A stretch of DNA of 64,000 bases from Daphnia pulex. Taxonomy: Eukaryota; Arthropoda; Branchiopoda; Diplostraca; Daphniidae. Below are positions 1 to 17,147 of this stretch, in pieces. The stretch's first letter is position 1. Each line of letters begins with the position of its first letter. The notes beneath the pieces were generated by a model. That model searched no databases and was not told where the DNA came from. It saw only the letters and a program-made list of their open reading frames with translations. A program made the translations under genes and the position numbers. The DNA is taken from NCBI RefSeq assembly GCF_021134715.1, contig NC_060020.1, forward strand, positions 3,348,001 through 3,412,000, written 5' to 3'.

Positions 1-148
1 TTATACACATCGCCCCACCCTGTATTTGATTGCTTCCCCCCCTCCCTCTTCTTTTTCATTTTGCTTATGATTTGTTTTTTTCAATCGCTGGTTTTTATCT
101 CCTTTTTTGTGATTTTCATTCTGAAATTTGATTTCGATTGATAAACAG

Positions 149-769
149 CAGCTTGCCGGCAGCAATTGAGGGAGACGAGTTTCCAACTGAGTCATCAGTT
201 AAATGCCATCCTGCCGTCGGCAGAGGATTGTCCGGCCTCCACGCCGTCCATCACCGCCACCACCAGCACCGTCCAGCAGCGCAAGCGAATCAACATGGCC
301 GGCGTATCCAACGAGAACGGTCGCCTCCCTCTCATCTCGTCCCTCCACTCGGGTAACTTGAGACTTTTCGGGGTTAATTATAATGAGCCAAAACTTAAAT
401 CTCGTCGACTTGATTGAATATATTCTAGTTGGCAAGTCGCCGGATAATGGTGGCCATGGCCATCATTCGACCAGGGCGACGTCGTCAAGTCCGCCAGCGA
501 CTCCTGGGCGACGTTGTCCAGCTGCCGTTCAGCAGCAGCACCACCACCACCACGGCAACAGCGGCCAGCACCAGTTCCAGAGCCCCAACAGCCCGATCAA
601 CTCGCTCAATCTCGCACAGTTGCGACGGGCCAGAGCCATCGCCGTCGATCGGATTTCCCGCACCGGCTTCCCGCTCAGCTTCTTCCTCCTCAACGTTATC
701 TACTGGAGTGTTTTCCTCAACAGCGGAGACGATCTGAATTTCCCCTCACCAACCACTGGCCAGCCGTGA
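149..769 (+). CDS. Cys-loop ligand-gated ion channel subunit, last two exons (5' part outside window)
   Basis: Two exons join in phase: about 149-352 (acceptor AG at 147-148, donor GT at 353) and 429-769 (acceptor AG at 427-428, stop TGA ending at 769). The split codon g|tt makes Val. The first exon and the start of the second are low-complexity (Ser, Thr, Pro, a run of His), as expected for the cytoplasmic loop between TM3 and TM4. The final exon ends with a short basic stretch, the motif AVDRISRTGFPL and a hydrophobic run with NVIYW, which is the classic TM4 of GABA/glutamate/glycine-receptor-like subunits. The family is known to form pentameric plasma-membrane channels, usually chloride channels in invertebrates. 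The ligand cannot be assigned without the extracellular domain. The exact 5' edge of the first exon is uncertain, because AG at 150-151 is an alternative acceptor. Confidence 0.8.
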
Positions 770-1138
770 AAAAAACAAACAAATATTATTCATTTTATTT
801 TAACGATAAGATTTTTTTTTTAAGTCATTATATACAACAATTTTTAACACAGTTAAATATTAAAAAAAAACTACGGAATTCAGTATCATAGGATTATAGC
901 AGTTAATTCAAAGGGTGCGACATGCTTTTTTAATTGCTATGACGCAATTCATTTTATAAAAATATATTTACATCACACCACCACTCTATAAAACACTATC
1001 TCCTCACCGTTCAACAAAAATAGTGATTGCATTAACTATATTACCCCAAAAATAATATATATATTTACTTATAGAGTTGAACACTATACTTGGAAATATT
1101 TAATATAATTAATCCACCTGCATAGCAATTTTGTAACA

Positions 1139-1144
1139 AAATAA
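1139..1144 (+). other. candidate polyadenylation signal of the channel gene
   Basis: AATAAA lies about 370 bases after the channel stop codon. More AATAAA-like hexamers occur around 1521-1540, so the 3' UTR could end at either place. Confidence 0.35.
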
Positions 1145-1242
1145 ATAGCCTCCAACACTTTTTCTACTACTAATTATAGGTGTGTGGAGGAAACAATGAA
1201 ATCTTTCCGTGAGACTGTTATATTATATCCTCTCTGCTGTAC

Positions 1243-1265
1243 ATACACACACACACACACACACA
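1243..1265. repeat. (AC)n microsatellite
   Basis: A dinucleotide AC run of about 11 units lies in the putative 3' flank of the channel gene. Confidence 0.9.
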
Positions 1266-2701
1266 TGTGACACGCGTCCCTCCCACCCAATTGCAGTTAA
1301 CATGATTTCGATCCAATTACTTGATTTCTATCTATATGGCGTTCTTGACATGTTTTCCTCATTTTTCGGTTGACGTAAAAAAGCATCACTCGAATGTGTA
1401 TACACGTGTGTGGAAAGAAAAAGTCGATCAAGAAAAACGTCCTCGCCATTGGTTCAAAACCCACCCAACCTCCCCCCTCCAGAATTAAATGAAATGGCCA
1501 CCTCTTTCGTATTTATAAAAGAAATAAAAACCAAATAAAAAAACTGACGATGAAAATATATTATAGATCATTACAATTTACTCGACCACAGGAGTCATTC
1601 TTTATTCCCTCTTGGCTTCCAATCAAGAAGGTCCTGTGTTATTAGGGCCGCGGTTATTCGGTCTCATGGAAATTCATATTTGGATCTTTGTCTATAGTGG
1701 GTGGGCTTATTAATCAAATTGATGGAGACGAACAATGTGATAAAAAAAAATAACCCCGATCCGTTCAGCGGATATAGAGCGCTGGTGATCAAACCGCTTT
1801 TATGAGTTTTATTTTCTCGTTTATGGCGGTTTGGATTTAGGGAAGGGGTCGATGTTGTTTTTGTTTTGTATTTTCTTCATTTTTAAATTTTAAAACTTTT
1901 CTCTCACTTATTTCATAAGGTTTTTTTGAGCGGTTTGGATTTTAAGGGGGTGGGTATGATTTTTTATCATTTATATCGATATCGTTTTTATCTTGATCTC
2001 GATCACCATTCAGCATTCTGTTCGAAATGTGTCGTCTGCTCTCGTCTAGTTTAAAATTTCAAAAAGTCAGAGACAAAGTTCCATATTTATATTGTTAAAG
2101 ATTTATTTGTTTTTGATAACAGTCATCCACACCATGCTGTTTAGCAGGTAAATAAAACAAAGAATACAAATAGCATGGTCGTGGGAGCTTAAATAATAGA
2201 AGAGTTAAACCTGTTCCAAAATTGTGCTATGTTAGTTCCTGCTGACTATAATTTATCATGTAATTGTCGATGCATGGCATTTAATTTTGTTTTTTTTTCT
2301 TCTTTTTGCAGATTTAAGGCCAGGGCCACTGGGCCAGTCATCATACCTTCACAATATGCAAGTCTTTCTTGTGTAGGTACCTGTCATCAGCAACAAACTC
2401 AGGATCATTGATCATTGTTCGGGTAATATGATTTCCTCTATTTTAACTGACCTGTGACCTACACAGCCTACACCTACTATACATTTCAACGCTGCATTAC
2501 CTGCATCAATGCAATGTATTACGTTGAAACCTTTCATTCTCTCATTTATCAACAATTAGGGTTTACCCATTATCAAATTTTCCTGACATTTTTTTTGGTT
2601 GACAATATTTTCTCGTAACCCATTTTATACTTTTATTTAGATAAAAAGCCATCCTACTGCATTGGAAAATTTACTGATGTCCGATTCCCTTTCTTTCAAT
2701 G

Positions 2702-2743
2702 TCCTCGTGTACGCCCATGTGAATGTGGGTGTATTCACGAGGA
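2702..2743. repeat. imperfect inverted repeat (hairpin), about 16 bp stem
   Basis: The left arm TCCTCGTG at 2702-2709 pairs with CACGAGGA at 2736-2743. The inner arm TACGCCCA at 2710-2717 pairs with TGGGTGTA at 2726-2733 with one G-T pair. Two unpaired bases (2734-2735) separate the two right-hand segments and the loop is 8 bases. Confidence 0.8.
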
Positions 2744-3266
2744 TCCCGTCATTGGTGTCGTTTAACTCTTCAGCGGAAGGATGGAGCAACTGGAGATGCC
2801 TGGCTGTCTTTCCCAGGCATAAAGGTAGGACAAAATTGATCTCTATTCTTCCTTTTTGACAGTTTTTGTGGCGTTGATTATAAATGGTTATGAAGTCAAG
2901 GGGTATGTTTATTCCTGAGCTAGACGGTTGACTCCAACTGTTTTCTCTCTCCGTTTTGTTTTTTTCTCAGTATTGGTTCACTAAAAATCGCATTTGTCGA
3001 ACGACTGCAGATCAGGCTTGTTTTGTAACCCACAACTTTTTCTGTGGGTAAATCATCCCATTCGAAAGTATTTTTTTCATCCCATTTATTAGAATTTTTT
3101 TTTTCTTTTACCAAAAGTAAAATTTGCCGCCACACCGGCACCTCCTCGTTCATTGGCAATTGCCAATTTGCTTATACCATCAATTTGACTCCGCCTCAGT
3201 ATTATAACATTTTTTCATTATCGCCCTTTTTTTTGGGGGGGTGGGGTAAGATTTTGTTGATCCAGC

Positions 3267-3296
3267 GGAGAGAGAGAGAGAGAAAGAGAGAGAAAG
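3267..3296. repeat. (GA)n microsatellite
   Basis: A purine dinucleotide run, interrupted twice by AA, of about 30 bases in non-coding DNA. Confidence 0.85.
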
Positions 3297-6200
3297 ACAA
3301 AGTTAATTATTCGATAATCAATATAAGGGAAAGGAGATGGGAACGTCTCTAACCTTATGGATTGTAACGGTCGGGTCGTTGCCGCCCTCGTGATCGCAAC
3401 CCTCGGGAGAAACAAACGACGACGACGACGGAAAAGTGGAGAGCTACTGCTACTACTACAGTATATATATAATATTGCAGCTCCGAATATATCCATATAT
3501 AGGATAGGATCTATCTGCTGCTGTGCTCCTTGTATTCGCTCCTTCCATATTTTCTTTTTTGTGCATGTCGCTTTTTTTTTTCCCCCTTCCCTGGGTGGAG
3601 GTTTTGTTTGATTCAACAGCGTCACCATCCTCCAATCACGCACGAAATGCTACGTGACTCGGAGACATGTCGTTCCTTGTCCAACCTCATACTCAGCAGG
3701 ATCCAGGAGTCGGAGCGGGTGGGTTGAGAAGGGAGGATAGAAAAGGGGAAAAATGTAGAAATCATCGTCAAAGGGATAGAATATAAGAAAAGACGTGCTG
3801 TGGTTTCAACAAGGAAGAAGAAAAAAAGGAAAACGAACGGAAGAGACTCTGCGCCTCTTCTTCTTTTCGCCCCTTTTGAGTTTCGATTATTACGGCCAAA
3901 CAACCGGCGCCCAATTATTAAACACACACAAGAAAAAAAAGAAGACGGCCGTGTGTGTGCCCGCTCAGCTACTTGTGTGACAGTCTCATATGTGTGTGTG
4001 TACTATACACACGAGCGTGCAGCTTTTATCGATTCTTCGCTTCTTTTTTGTTTGTTTTTTTTGTTTTATTTTTTCTTCCGGTTATTTTGTTTTTATCTCG
4101 GCCGAGAAACACGTCACACTCCGCCGGATGGATGAGAAGAGTGAGCCAAAGGGTTAAACCAACACCCACGGGCTCTCACGTGGGTGTGGTCTCGCTCCCG
4201 CTCGTCGTCGTCGTCGTCTAATAATAATAGCGATAGTAACCATGGGACTTGATCAAATCATATGCCAACGACCAAACACACAAAAGTTGCCAGTCCGTGT
4301 CGGCGGATTATTCGCCGTTTGTTTTTTGTTTATTGAGAAAAAACAAAACACAAATTGTATTCATTTCTTTAGGGGTTTTTTTCTTTCTCCTTTTTATTTT
4401 ACAGAATCACGAAGGGCATTGAAAATTACACCAACATTTATCATAACTGTGTCTACGTGCTTTTTGGCGTGTGGTTTTTATTCAAACCTCGCGCTCCAAG
4501 GTTAATAGGACTCGCCTTTTGTATTTGGCGCAATAACATCGAGTCGCGTGCGATTTCAAACCCAGTAAGTTGAGGTATGTTTTCGTGATGATGGGTCACG
4601 TTCTAGAAAAAAAAAAGGAAAATTGTCCAGTCCGTGTGTAGAGGACGCGTCCATCATTATAACCGCCGACACACACACGTTCGAGAACCCCCAGCAACCG
4701 GGCGGGAAAAAGGAAAAAAAAACAAAAAAAACATAGTAAAACAGACGGCCCTTATTTCCAAACAAGCAAATATTGATTCAATCTCGGTCGTCCAAACTAG
4801 TAGATCTACACAATCCAGACTGCTGTCTGCCACCATATATAGCTGCTATGTAGCTTTATAGAATCATTTTGATTAAAGGAGCATTGTCCTCTCTCTGGTT
4901 TGAAACTTGCGTACTTCGTAACTTAAGTAGTAGTTTAGAGTCTACACTACAGCCGGGCAAATTATATTTGCATTATATACGGCTGGACGGACGCGGTTCA
5001 ACGGACTCGTGTGTCCGGTGAACGACCGCAGCGCGCGTATATAGACTCTCGCAACTTTTGAAGGGCGAGAGTTTCGCTGTCCTAATACGTCCAGGTTTAT
5101 TATGTACGTACAACGTTCCCTGGGAAAGAAAAAAAAGCAAAAGAAAATGGCGTTCGTGTAGCTGCTGCTGGACACATGATGACCTGAACTGCTCCTATGG
5201 CGACCTCGCTCTTTTTATGTGATATCCCAGAGCTTTGCGAGTCCGGCTGATATTTACGGCATCGGCCCGGCGGGGGTGACAATCCGTTGAAGAAGTGGGG
5301 TGGGATGTATAGGTTGAAGGATCGGCCTCGGCTGGCCTGGTGGGACATATGTTTGATTCATCATTCATAGAGAGGGCAACGGACATGCCGCTAGTTGACA
5401 GCTCACACAATCACGACGGGCACAATCCAGATTGGCTTGGCCGTCCTACGCTCCATATTACGTCACGCACTGCAGCTCACCGGCCTACCCTCCTCCCCCA
5501 CTGAGCAAAAAGTCGTCTTTTCTTTTTTCTTTTTTTTTAAGAAGAAATAGTATAGCTGATGTATATCCTTAGATTCACATATACGTCTGTTGCTTTTGTG
5601 TGACCATGTTTCCCTAATCTAATCTGTGATAGCCGGAAACTTTTGGGAACGAAAAGAAGAAGGGCAAACAACCGCAGAAAAGTCTTCCTCCTCTTCTTTT
5701 TCTTCTTCCAAGAAATAATAAAAAATAGGGGAAACTGCTGGCAGCATCAAAGTTCTTTGCGTCTAACTATCCGGTCGCGTCTCTCAAACTCTAAATACAA
5801 TCTGAACGCTGGGCTGTGTAACGCGGGACGGACGATATGCGGCAGTTCTTGACGAATCTAATCAGTAGGAGATGAAGAAGAAGAAGGGACATGTATACAG
5901 CAGCGGACCCCGTAAAGAGATAGATGGCGTCCCTATAACGAGCCTCAAGAATAAAAGAAAATAAGAGCTGCTGGGCGAAAGAGCGACGGGCATCTCTCGT
6001 GTCAGCGAGCATCGCACCCACAAAGATAGATGAGTTCTTCTTCGGCTGTCTTCATACCCGTCTATTGTCACCACCAGGTTCTTCCCCCCACCAAAATACA
6101 TAGGAGCAGCACAGCAGCTCCTTTTTCGTTCATGGAGGGAATCGAAAGACAATAAAAAAGATGAGAAAAAAGATCGGCCCGCGACTCGGTGAGTGAAGTG

Positions 6201-9187
6201 AACCAATCAGCGAGAAAGCGGAGATCGATCGCCGCTCCAGTTCTATATGCCACTGGCGAGCTATAGGAGCTAGGAGCCCAGGAGCTCGAACGACATAGAC
6301 ACCAGGAGCACAGCGAAAAGGCGGGAGAGGCAGCAGAAAGACTTTGCCAGCCGCCCGTCCATTCGCCGTCGCCATCGTCGTGGAAGAAAAGAAAAAGAGA
6401 AAAAGATAAGGAGCTGCTAGCCAAGAAGAAAGAGACCATCACGAGCTGATTGACAGCCTGATTTATCCTTTGTAGACACACGAACACCTCATCAATTCAA
6501 AATGACTCCTCCCACACTCATCACCCTTTCTAATGCTGGATGGCAAGGTTTGCCGAGCCAATGGCTGCCACCGACTCAAGTGAGAGAGACTAGAGAGAGA
6601 GTGTCCCCGGGATATTGAATATCCAATCTCCCAAGACATTTAGCAACCCATTAGCCGACTGTCACACGAATGGACCGGCTCCTCTGTCGCTCCTTCTGCT
6701 CGACTGCGAAAAAGAGAGAAAAAAAGGAACTCGAAAGAAATCAAATCAAATATCTAAAAAGGGAAGGAAAGAAGCCAATTTGCTCACCTTGCTCCCTCAT
6801 CGCTACTCGAGATCAATCAACCGTTGGGCTGCTGCTGCTCCTCATGTATATGTGTGTGTGTGTCTGTCTGTGTGTAGTGTGCTGTGTGGCTCCTTGAAGT
6901 TGATTTCATTAACGAGCTCTCGTTCTGTCGCCGTCAAACCGCCAGCAGCAGCAGAAGCAGTAGAGTTCATTAGCACAGCAGCACATCATCATCCGGGCGC
7001 ACGCCAAGTACCGTCGAGTTATACAGTCGCTTTTATTAAAATACTTATTCATCGCGGCCACCAATCTCGTTTTCCAATTTGCAGTTTGTGCGTACTATTA
7101 CGTCTTACGCGCCATCCTCCAGCAGCGACTAATCGTTTGCCACCTGCTTAAGAGTGGCTTATAACCTTATAGAACCGATTTGCTGCTTCATGTAACTATC
7201 TGGACGAGAAACTTCGTTATTAAATGGCATCCACAGTTCATATCCTGAAACCGTTCAATTCCAATGATTCGCTTTTTATGTATATCCAACCTCTCTTTAA
7301 CTGCATTTTTATAGCGCAGTTGCAAGTGGGGGATAGGGGATGGCGAGTGCGAGTCGAGGAACACGCACGAGTACCGTTAAGAAACAAGTGGAGTGTGCAA
7401 GATTGAAAAAGAAATCCTAAAGTATAGATTTTTTTTCTTTCTTTCGGTGAAACGAGAAGAATGACGCCACAAATCACGACCGGAACTTTTTTATTACCCT
7501 GGCGTCGCGGCTATTTTTTCTTCTTCTTCTACCAAACCCCACCCTGCAGCGGAGATTCTTCTTTTGGAAAACTGGGCAAACTGCATAGCCAGTTGATTCG
7601 CTTTCTTTATAGTATGGGGAGAAAGTATGTTATATATATCAGAAATGGATGAAAGAAAGTGTTTTTTTCGAAAAGGAGAGAGAGACGGGCGAACATCCGG
7701 CGCGCTGGGTCCCAAAAAATAAGGAACACAATAACAATAATTCAATGGGGCTTGAAATGACGATGAAGGAGGGAAACAACAACGACAAAAAAAAAAAGTA
7801 AAATTGTTTTCAAACGGTAGCGGTGTGTCGGAGATGTATTGCCACGAAAGAAACAAAAAAAGAAAATATTAAAGAAAGGACGCCGAGCGGAAAAGGAAAG
7901 CAGAGAGAAAGAGTTGACGATCGCGGGACCAGAGGACACGTAAGGAGATACTACAACGCCAAAGATGTATACGCTAGTTGTTTTCAGAGAAACATTGTTG
8001 TGTTCGTGTGTCAACCCCATGTGGCGAGGCGGGATGAGACTTGAAAGAGCGTGGAGAAGTTAAGATGAGATGATGTTCTCCGGCCGTGGAACAAGGAAAC
8101 GGATAAATACATACAACACAATTGCAGTATATTTATATATGTATGTAAGAAAGAAAGAAAGAAAATGGTGCCCCCACTCTTGAGCCCTTCTCTCATTTCG
8201 TATTCTCCCATCCAATTTTATGGCCCGTCCGACCATTGTGTAAATGTAAGGCACTCGGGCAACACATAATGGACTTTCCGAAACGGACAAAATCATGTTC
8301 GGGTTAATAGTCAGATAAAAAAAAAAATCTAATCATAATTTGATAATAAGGAGAAGCAGAGGAATCTTGGTACCGTGCGTCGATTTGAATTTGCCGCGCG
8401 TTCGTTACTTCATTTTATCTTCAACGTTAAGAATATGGACAGGTTTCTTGTGACTAATTCTTTTAAAGTCTTAATTATAATAGCGTGATATCATGGAAGA
8501 AGAGAAAGGACAGTTTGAAGGAAGAAGCAGCTGAACAAAAAAAAAGAATGAATAAATAAATTAAAGCCTGCAGTTTTACACACGTATAACACAGCAGCAG
8601 TTAAGATTGACGTTATCGAATTCAGTCCCCCCCCCCGTTTCTTTCGTTTCATCGAAAACTTGTTTCTTTCTTTCTAGCCGACTAGATTCCGAATCCGTGG
8701 ACACACGACACATATAACAGGCATAGACAAATAACATTTGGAGAGAGGATGTTAAGGATAGAGACACGAAAAATTGGATAAAGGAAGAAGCGGAAACATT
8801 GGCCAAAATCGCCGCACACACGAAATATATCTCTAAATATACGCGCGGGCACTAGACAAAAGTGGGACACAATGTATGAACGAGGTCCCGACAATTGCCC
8901 AACATTATACTTCTTGATTGTATAAAGTAGTAAATCTCTTGATTTGTTTGTTCTCGTCTGGACCGATGACAGCAGGCACCGGGAGCGGACCCAAGCTTCG
9001 TTGCTCTCTCCTTTCGCTCTGGTGCTACTGCTACTGGGGGCTGGATGTGTGTGTGTTGGGTGTAAAGAGAGAATAGAAGATCCTCCATCAAAGTATTGAT
9101 TTTCAATCCTGTCCCTTAACTTTGTTGCACACACAAAAGAAAGGGAGGACAAAGGGAGGACATATCATGGACCAGAGAAAAGTTTTT

Positions 9188-9209
9188 TAATAATAATAAT
9201 AATAATAAA
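9188..9209. repeat. (TAA)n microsatellite
   Basis: About seven TAA units, roughly 500 bases downstream of the AGFG1 stop codon. Confidence 0.9.
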
Positions 9210-9711
9210 GAGTGTGGAATAACCTATCACAAGCAAGGTTGCCATGTCTTCTTCAATAAATAACGAGAGATAAACATTCGCAGCATTTTTTTTTTACCCT
9301 TCCCTCATCTAGAAGGAATTTGGGAGTTTTTAAGGTTCAGTTTTGCTTTACGCAGAAAGTTGTTTTTTCTTTTCGGGGAGCAAGATGAAAAATGGGAGCA
9401 GAAAGATAGAAAATCCTCGACCACACGAAATTTTCGATGACGGCGCATTTCTCCGGTGAAGAATTCTTCCTTTTCTTTTCGTGTTTTCTTTTGTGGTTTC
9501 TTTCCTCCTTTTGTTTTGTCTTTTTTCTCCTTTTCTTTTCAAACGCTAACAGTATGGCTATAAAAAAGGATTGTGAGACCGTCCCTGGGTAAAACTGGTC
9601 GCATCCTGGAAAAAGAAAAATCAAAACAAAAAAAATATGGCACACAAAATGGTCCACAAAACATCAGCAAGATCAGTGAAATCCAAATCGACAGGCAGCC
9701 AGCAAAAAGGA

Positions 9712-11541
9712 TTAAGGCATGTGATTTATGCTAACCATGAAAGGGTTCATTCCGGTCGAAGTTCCCCATGTTTTGGGCGACAGGTCCAATGACTGGCTAG
9801 TGGTGAGAGTCGTTGCGACACCCACCATAGGATTGGGATGACCGCCGAAACCGAAAGCAAAGTGACTGTTGGCGGCGGCGGCACTGGCAGCTGGAAAGGC
9901 AACGTTTGTCCCAGAGGTCATGTTCGGAGAGCCGGACAGAGGCGATGAAGAGAAATTGGCCCAGGGAAGAGCTGGCTTGCCGTAATGGACGGGTTGTGTA
10001 CCTGGTTGAGTAGGCACAGAGGCGACGGCTGTCCAATATGCAATAACACGCTCACTTTACTTTCCTTTTCCTTTACGACATGACCAGTCACCGTGCATTC
10101 ACTTACCGAGAAAAGGGTTACTCGGGTTGCTGCTGTTCGAAGGCGTAAACGACGACCACGCTACGGGCGTTTCCACTGCAACAGCAGCAGCAGCGTTGTT
10201 GTTGCTGGAAAACACCGACTCGGAGTGGTGATGAAGGTGGGTAGGCGGGGCGGTGGCGGCTTGAGCGGTTCCGGTATTCCAAGAAGGATTCCAATTAGCC
10301 GCCGCCGAAACGCTTGGCTCACTTATTGGCGTCGTCTGTGTTGTGAACAATGCATCCAGGTCTTTTAGTGCAGAATAGCGATCTTCTGTCGGAGCTGCAA
10401 CTCCGTTCGATGCCCCCACTTTAAGCGGACTTGCCATGCCATTGACCGCTCCGCTTTGGACCTGATGCGTGACAGCAGCCGGAGCAGCAATCGTTTTCTG
10501 CGGCGAAGTTTCTATCGAAAATTTGTGAAAATGTACAAAGAATGTTAGTATATTCAAGAATATAAAAACAAATATCGAAGATTCCTCTTCACAGATGGAC
10601 TGGAAACATACCCGAGAAAAAGAAATCGGCATTCTGGAAATTGGCAAATGATGGCTGACTGACGGACTGAGGAATAGACGAGTGATTTTTCCGAGGTGAA
10701 GAGAAAGCTGAGCCAGCAGAGGGTACGGCTGGAACAAAGAAATCCAAATCGGCCAACAAATCTGAAGTCTTTGATAGTGGGACTGATGACAGTGGAACCG
10801 AGGGAATCGCAGAGACCACAGGACGTGCTACTGGGGAAGACGTGACCGTTGATGGATGAGCCTGAACAGGTTGAGAGGATTCACCATTCATCCCATTCAG
10901 CTTGGCTGCTGGGAGTCTATCGGTGAGCGTGCTAGGATCGGCATACCATCTACACAACAATGAAAACACGTGTCAAAGAGTTTCTGGTTCAAAGGAAAAA
11001 GTCGTGACAATCCCCCCTTTGTTTGTTTACCTCTTCTTTTCGTATTTGGCAACTAAGTGATCTTTGAATTTCTGTTCGTCTTTCGTTTCCGAAGAAAGCT
11101 CCGCCGCATTATAATGGGCCATCCAAACAAGTTTACAGTACTGCGGAAGCCAAACAATTGAATCAGTCAACAACTTCCTCAATCGAGAAATTAAAACATT
11201 TCAATTACTTCGTTGCCTCGACTCTTTAGGAAATCTATTTCCTCTGGAGTGAAAGATGCCATTGAGATTGACTTGACGCGATGAGGTGGAGTAAGCCCTC
11301 TCCTGCAATCGATAAACACGAGGAAATTTCAATGACATTGATTTGAACTTTGTTCCATGTTACAGCAGACTTACAGTTTTCCTGAGCATGATATGCACAC
11401 AAATGAACCAATGGTGGTGTTGACGTAAGTGGGACCTCTTTGATTACAATCAAAACATGTTTTGTTTGTTGACAAGGAGAGGAATTCTCTCAGGATTTTG
11501 AGATGTTTTTCCTCTTGTTTTTTCTTGGTGTTGTTTGACAT
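9712..11541 (-). CDS. AGFG1: ArfGAP with FG repeats (drongo/AGFG1)
   Basis: Six coding exons on the minus strand: 11375-11541, 11209-11302, 11031-11140, 10612-10949, 10107-10511 and 9712-10028. They total 1431 bases (476 residues) with all phases matching. The N-terminus has the ArfGAP zinc finger with Cys29, Cys32, Cys49 and Cys52 in the C-x2-C-x16-C-x2-C spacing, followed by LRGLTPPHRVKSISM and later KYEKKRWY, which are hallmark segments of AGFG proteins. The remainder is a long Ser/Ala/Pro/Asn-rich tail with two NPF tripeptides, one at the exon 5 end and one near the C-terminus. NPF motifs bind EH-domain endocytic proteins such as EPS15. AGFG proteins are known to act in clathrin-linked vesicle sorting, and the tail also resembles FG nucleoporins. 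An acceptor two bases upstream of the ATG shows an additional 5' UTR exon, which I could not place. Confidence 0.93.
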
Positions 11542-12940
11542 TTCTGGAAAATAAAAATAAAAAGGGAAATTATTAGCTTACTTATTTGCAAACAGCGTTC
11601 AAGGGATAATTGGTAATCTCCTGTACGTGAGGGTCTTTCTTGTTTCTTCCTGGGAGCTCTGACCGTATCATCAATTTGTGACACAGGAGAATAGATCCAC
11701 ATTTTAAAATATAAATATTTTCACTAAACTGCTAACATATTATGAGGAGCAACACAGGCAGAGCAAAAAGACTGCATGCAGATAGCTTGAGTAACTATCA
11801 ACACTCTCAGAGAGGATGTTGAAACTGACCATCCCACTTCCTCCAGAGTGTGTGTCACAATCCAACAAGCAGCTTTTCAGAGCACAAACTAAATGAAAAA
11901 AAATATGGACTGGCGAAGTACTGGCAGTGGAGGGAATTTCTAGGAAATTTCTCTTCAATTTCATAAATTAATTGTGCAGAACCATGTAGCCTGGGGGGAT
12001 TATAACCAACATGAGTTTTTTCTTTCTTTCATTACCTCAATACGACAGAGTAGGACCTGACCCGATTGTTTCTTCCTACAGGATAGGATTTCCTTAAAAT
12101 TACAGTGCGTGACGTAAAACCACTTCTGATGACACAGAAGCCTACATCAGAACACCGATTTTCCGCTTTCAATCATTTAGACTTACCTAATGGAGTGCAG
12201 TAGCAAACTTGTCAAAAAAAAGAGATACGTTGATTATTCAGTTCCTTCACTAAATCCGTTTGCTCGACGACGGTTAATTATTATATGTGCGAGATAGACA
12301 CTGAACGAAAAATACAAGACACGACTCGACGAAATAACGGTTCGCCGCCTAGCGGGTAGTTCATCAACGGGTTAACCTTTTGAAGATCAAAGGCCCTGAG
12401 CGTAAGTTTTCCTTCTCACACTCACTTTCATCTTTTGATCTTTTAGATGCATGCAAATCAAAATGTACTTGCCAAGTCAACGTTTTCGCCAATTTTATTA
12501 CTTGGGATTGTATTTCCTTATTTTTGGGTTAGTTATTTCTGCCTCAAATAGATCGAAACAACAACAAAAGTAAATGTGTTGCCTACAGGTGGCGTTCTGT
12601 GCATGTTTATTCAACAAAAACAGGACAACGGGCATTATTCATTCCTTGTTGTTTGACAGCCAACCACCAACATAAGATAAGAGAGGGGGGAACACCTGTT
12701 AGTTGTACAGCAGCACACGTCAAAGGTGTATATAGCTACACAACCGAGGTTTTGCTGGAAAAAAAGAGAAAAAAAGCTTTCTCTGTGCTTAGAATGTAGT
12801 CGTCGTTTTCTCTCCTCAATTGCGATTTTTCTCAGACACCACACCCCATTTGTTACTTGAAATGCCCAGTGCTTGAAGAGTGAAGGCTTAAGACTGCACG
12901 ATTGATTTCTCCTTATCCATAGTCTCTCAATCAAGCAACA
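11542..12940. other. divergent upstream region between AGFG1 and KANK
   Basis: This head-to-head gap must hold the 5' UTR exon(s) of AGFG1 and the promoter of KANK. I see no further coding exon. The open frame on the minus strand across 12635-13036 is antisense to KANK exon 1 and has no supporting features. Confidence 0.6.
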
Positions 12941-16887
<3,947 letters not shown>

Positions 16888-17147
16888 ACTAGTTTATGAC
16901 TGTTACACTACGCACATTATCAATCAATTGATTTGATAAATTCCCTTTTCGTTAATTTACTGTTAGGCAGCTAAAATGCAATGCAACATCTCAAAGTGCC
17001 AATTTTTTTGTAACATTCCAGCTACGCGCATTAGGATATTCGAAACTTAAAATAATACAAAATCCGTAAATAATAGATTTACAAAGTAGTTCTGTTTATT
17101 GTTTTTTTTACTGGCACCATGTGACTAGTGAAACGATGTTGACTGCT
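16888..17147. other. tail-to-tail 3' region of KANK and TMED
   Basis: 260 bases of AT-rich DNA between two stop codons on opposite strands. A minus-strand AATAAA at 17095-17100 would serve the TMED gene. No clear AATAAA was found for KANK. Confidence 0.6.
17095..17100 (-). other. polyadenylation signal of TMED gene
   Basis: TTTATT on the plus strand reads AATAAA on the minus strand, about 50 bases past the TMED stop codon. Confidence 0.5.

Larger units (their letters stand above)
770..9711. other. 9 kb without a recognisable protein gene
   Basis: This stretch lies between the 3' ends of two convergent genes. Open frames here are short, compositionally odd (Lys/Glu/Arg or Ser/Phe runs) and lack splice partners or recognisable motifs. 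It holds AC, GA, GT, TCG and TAA microsatellites, purine-rich tracts that appear alternately on each strand (about 3200-4100, 5900-6400, 7650-7950, 9350-9660) and one clear hairpin at 2702-2743. It could contain a long neuronal 3' UTR of the channel, non-coding transcripts or distal promoters of KANK. Sequence alone does not decide between these. Confidence 0.6.

Noticed and set aside
6068-6487. 139-codon open frame on the minus strand
   Set aside because: Ser/Phe/Leu-rich low-complexity translation of a purine-rich tract, no splice partners, no motif, and a competing frame of equal quality on the same strand.
10093-10368. Arg-rich plus-strand open frame
   Set aside because: Antisense shadow of AGFG1 exon 5, whose frame is supported by phase and family motifs.
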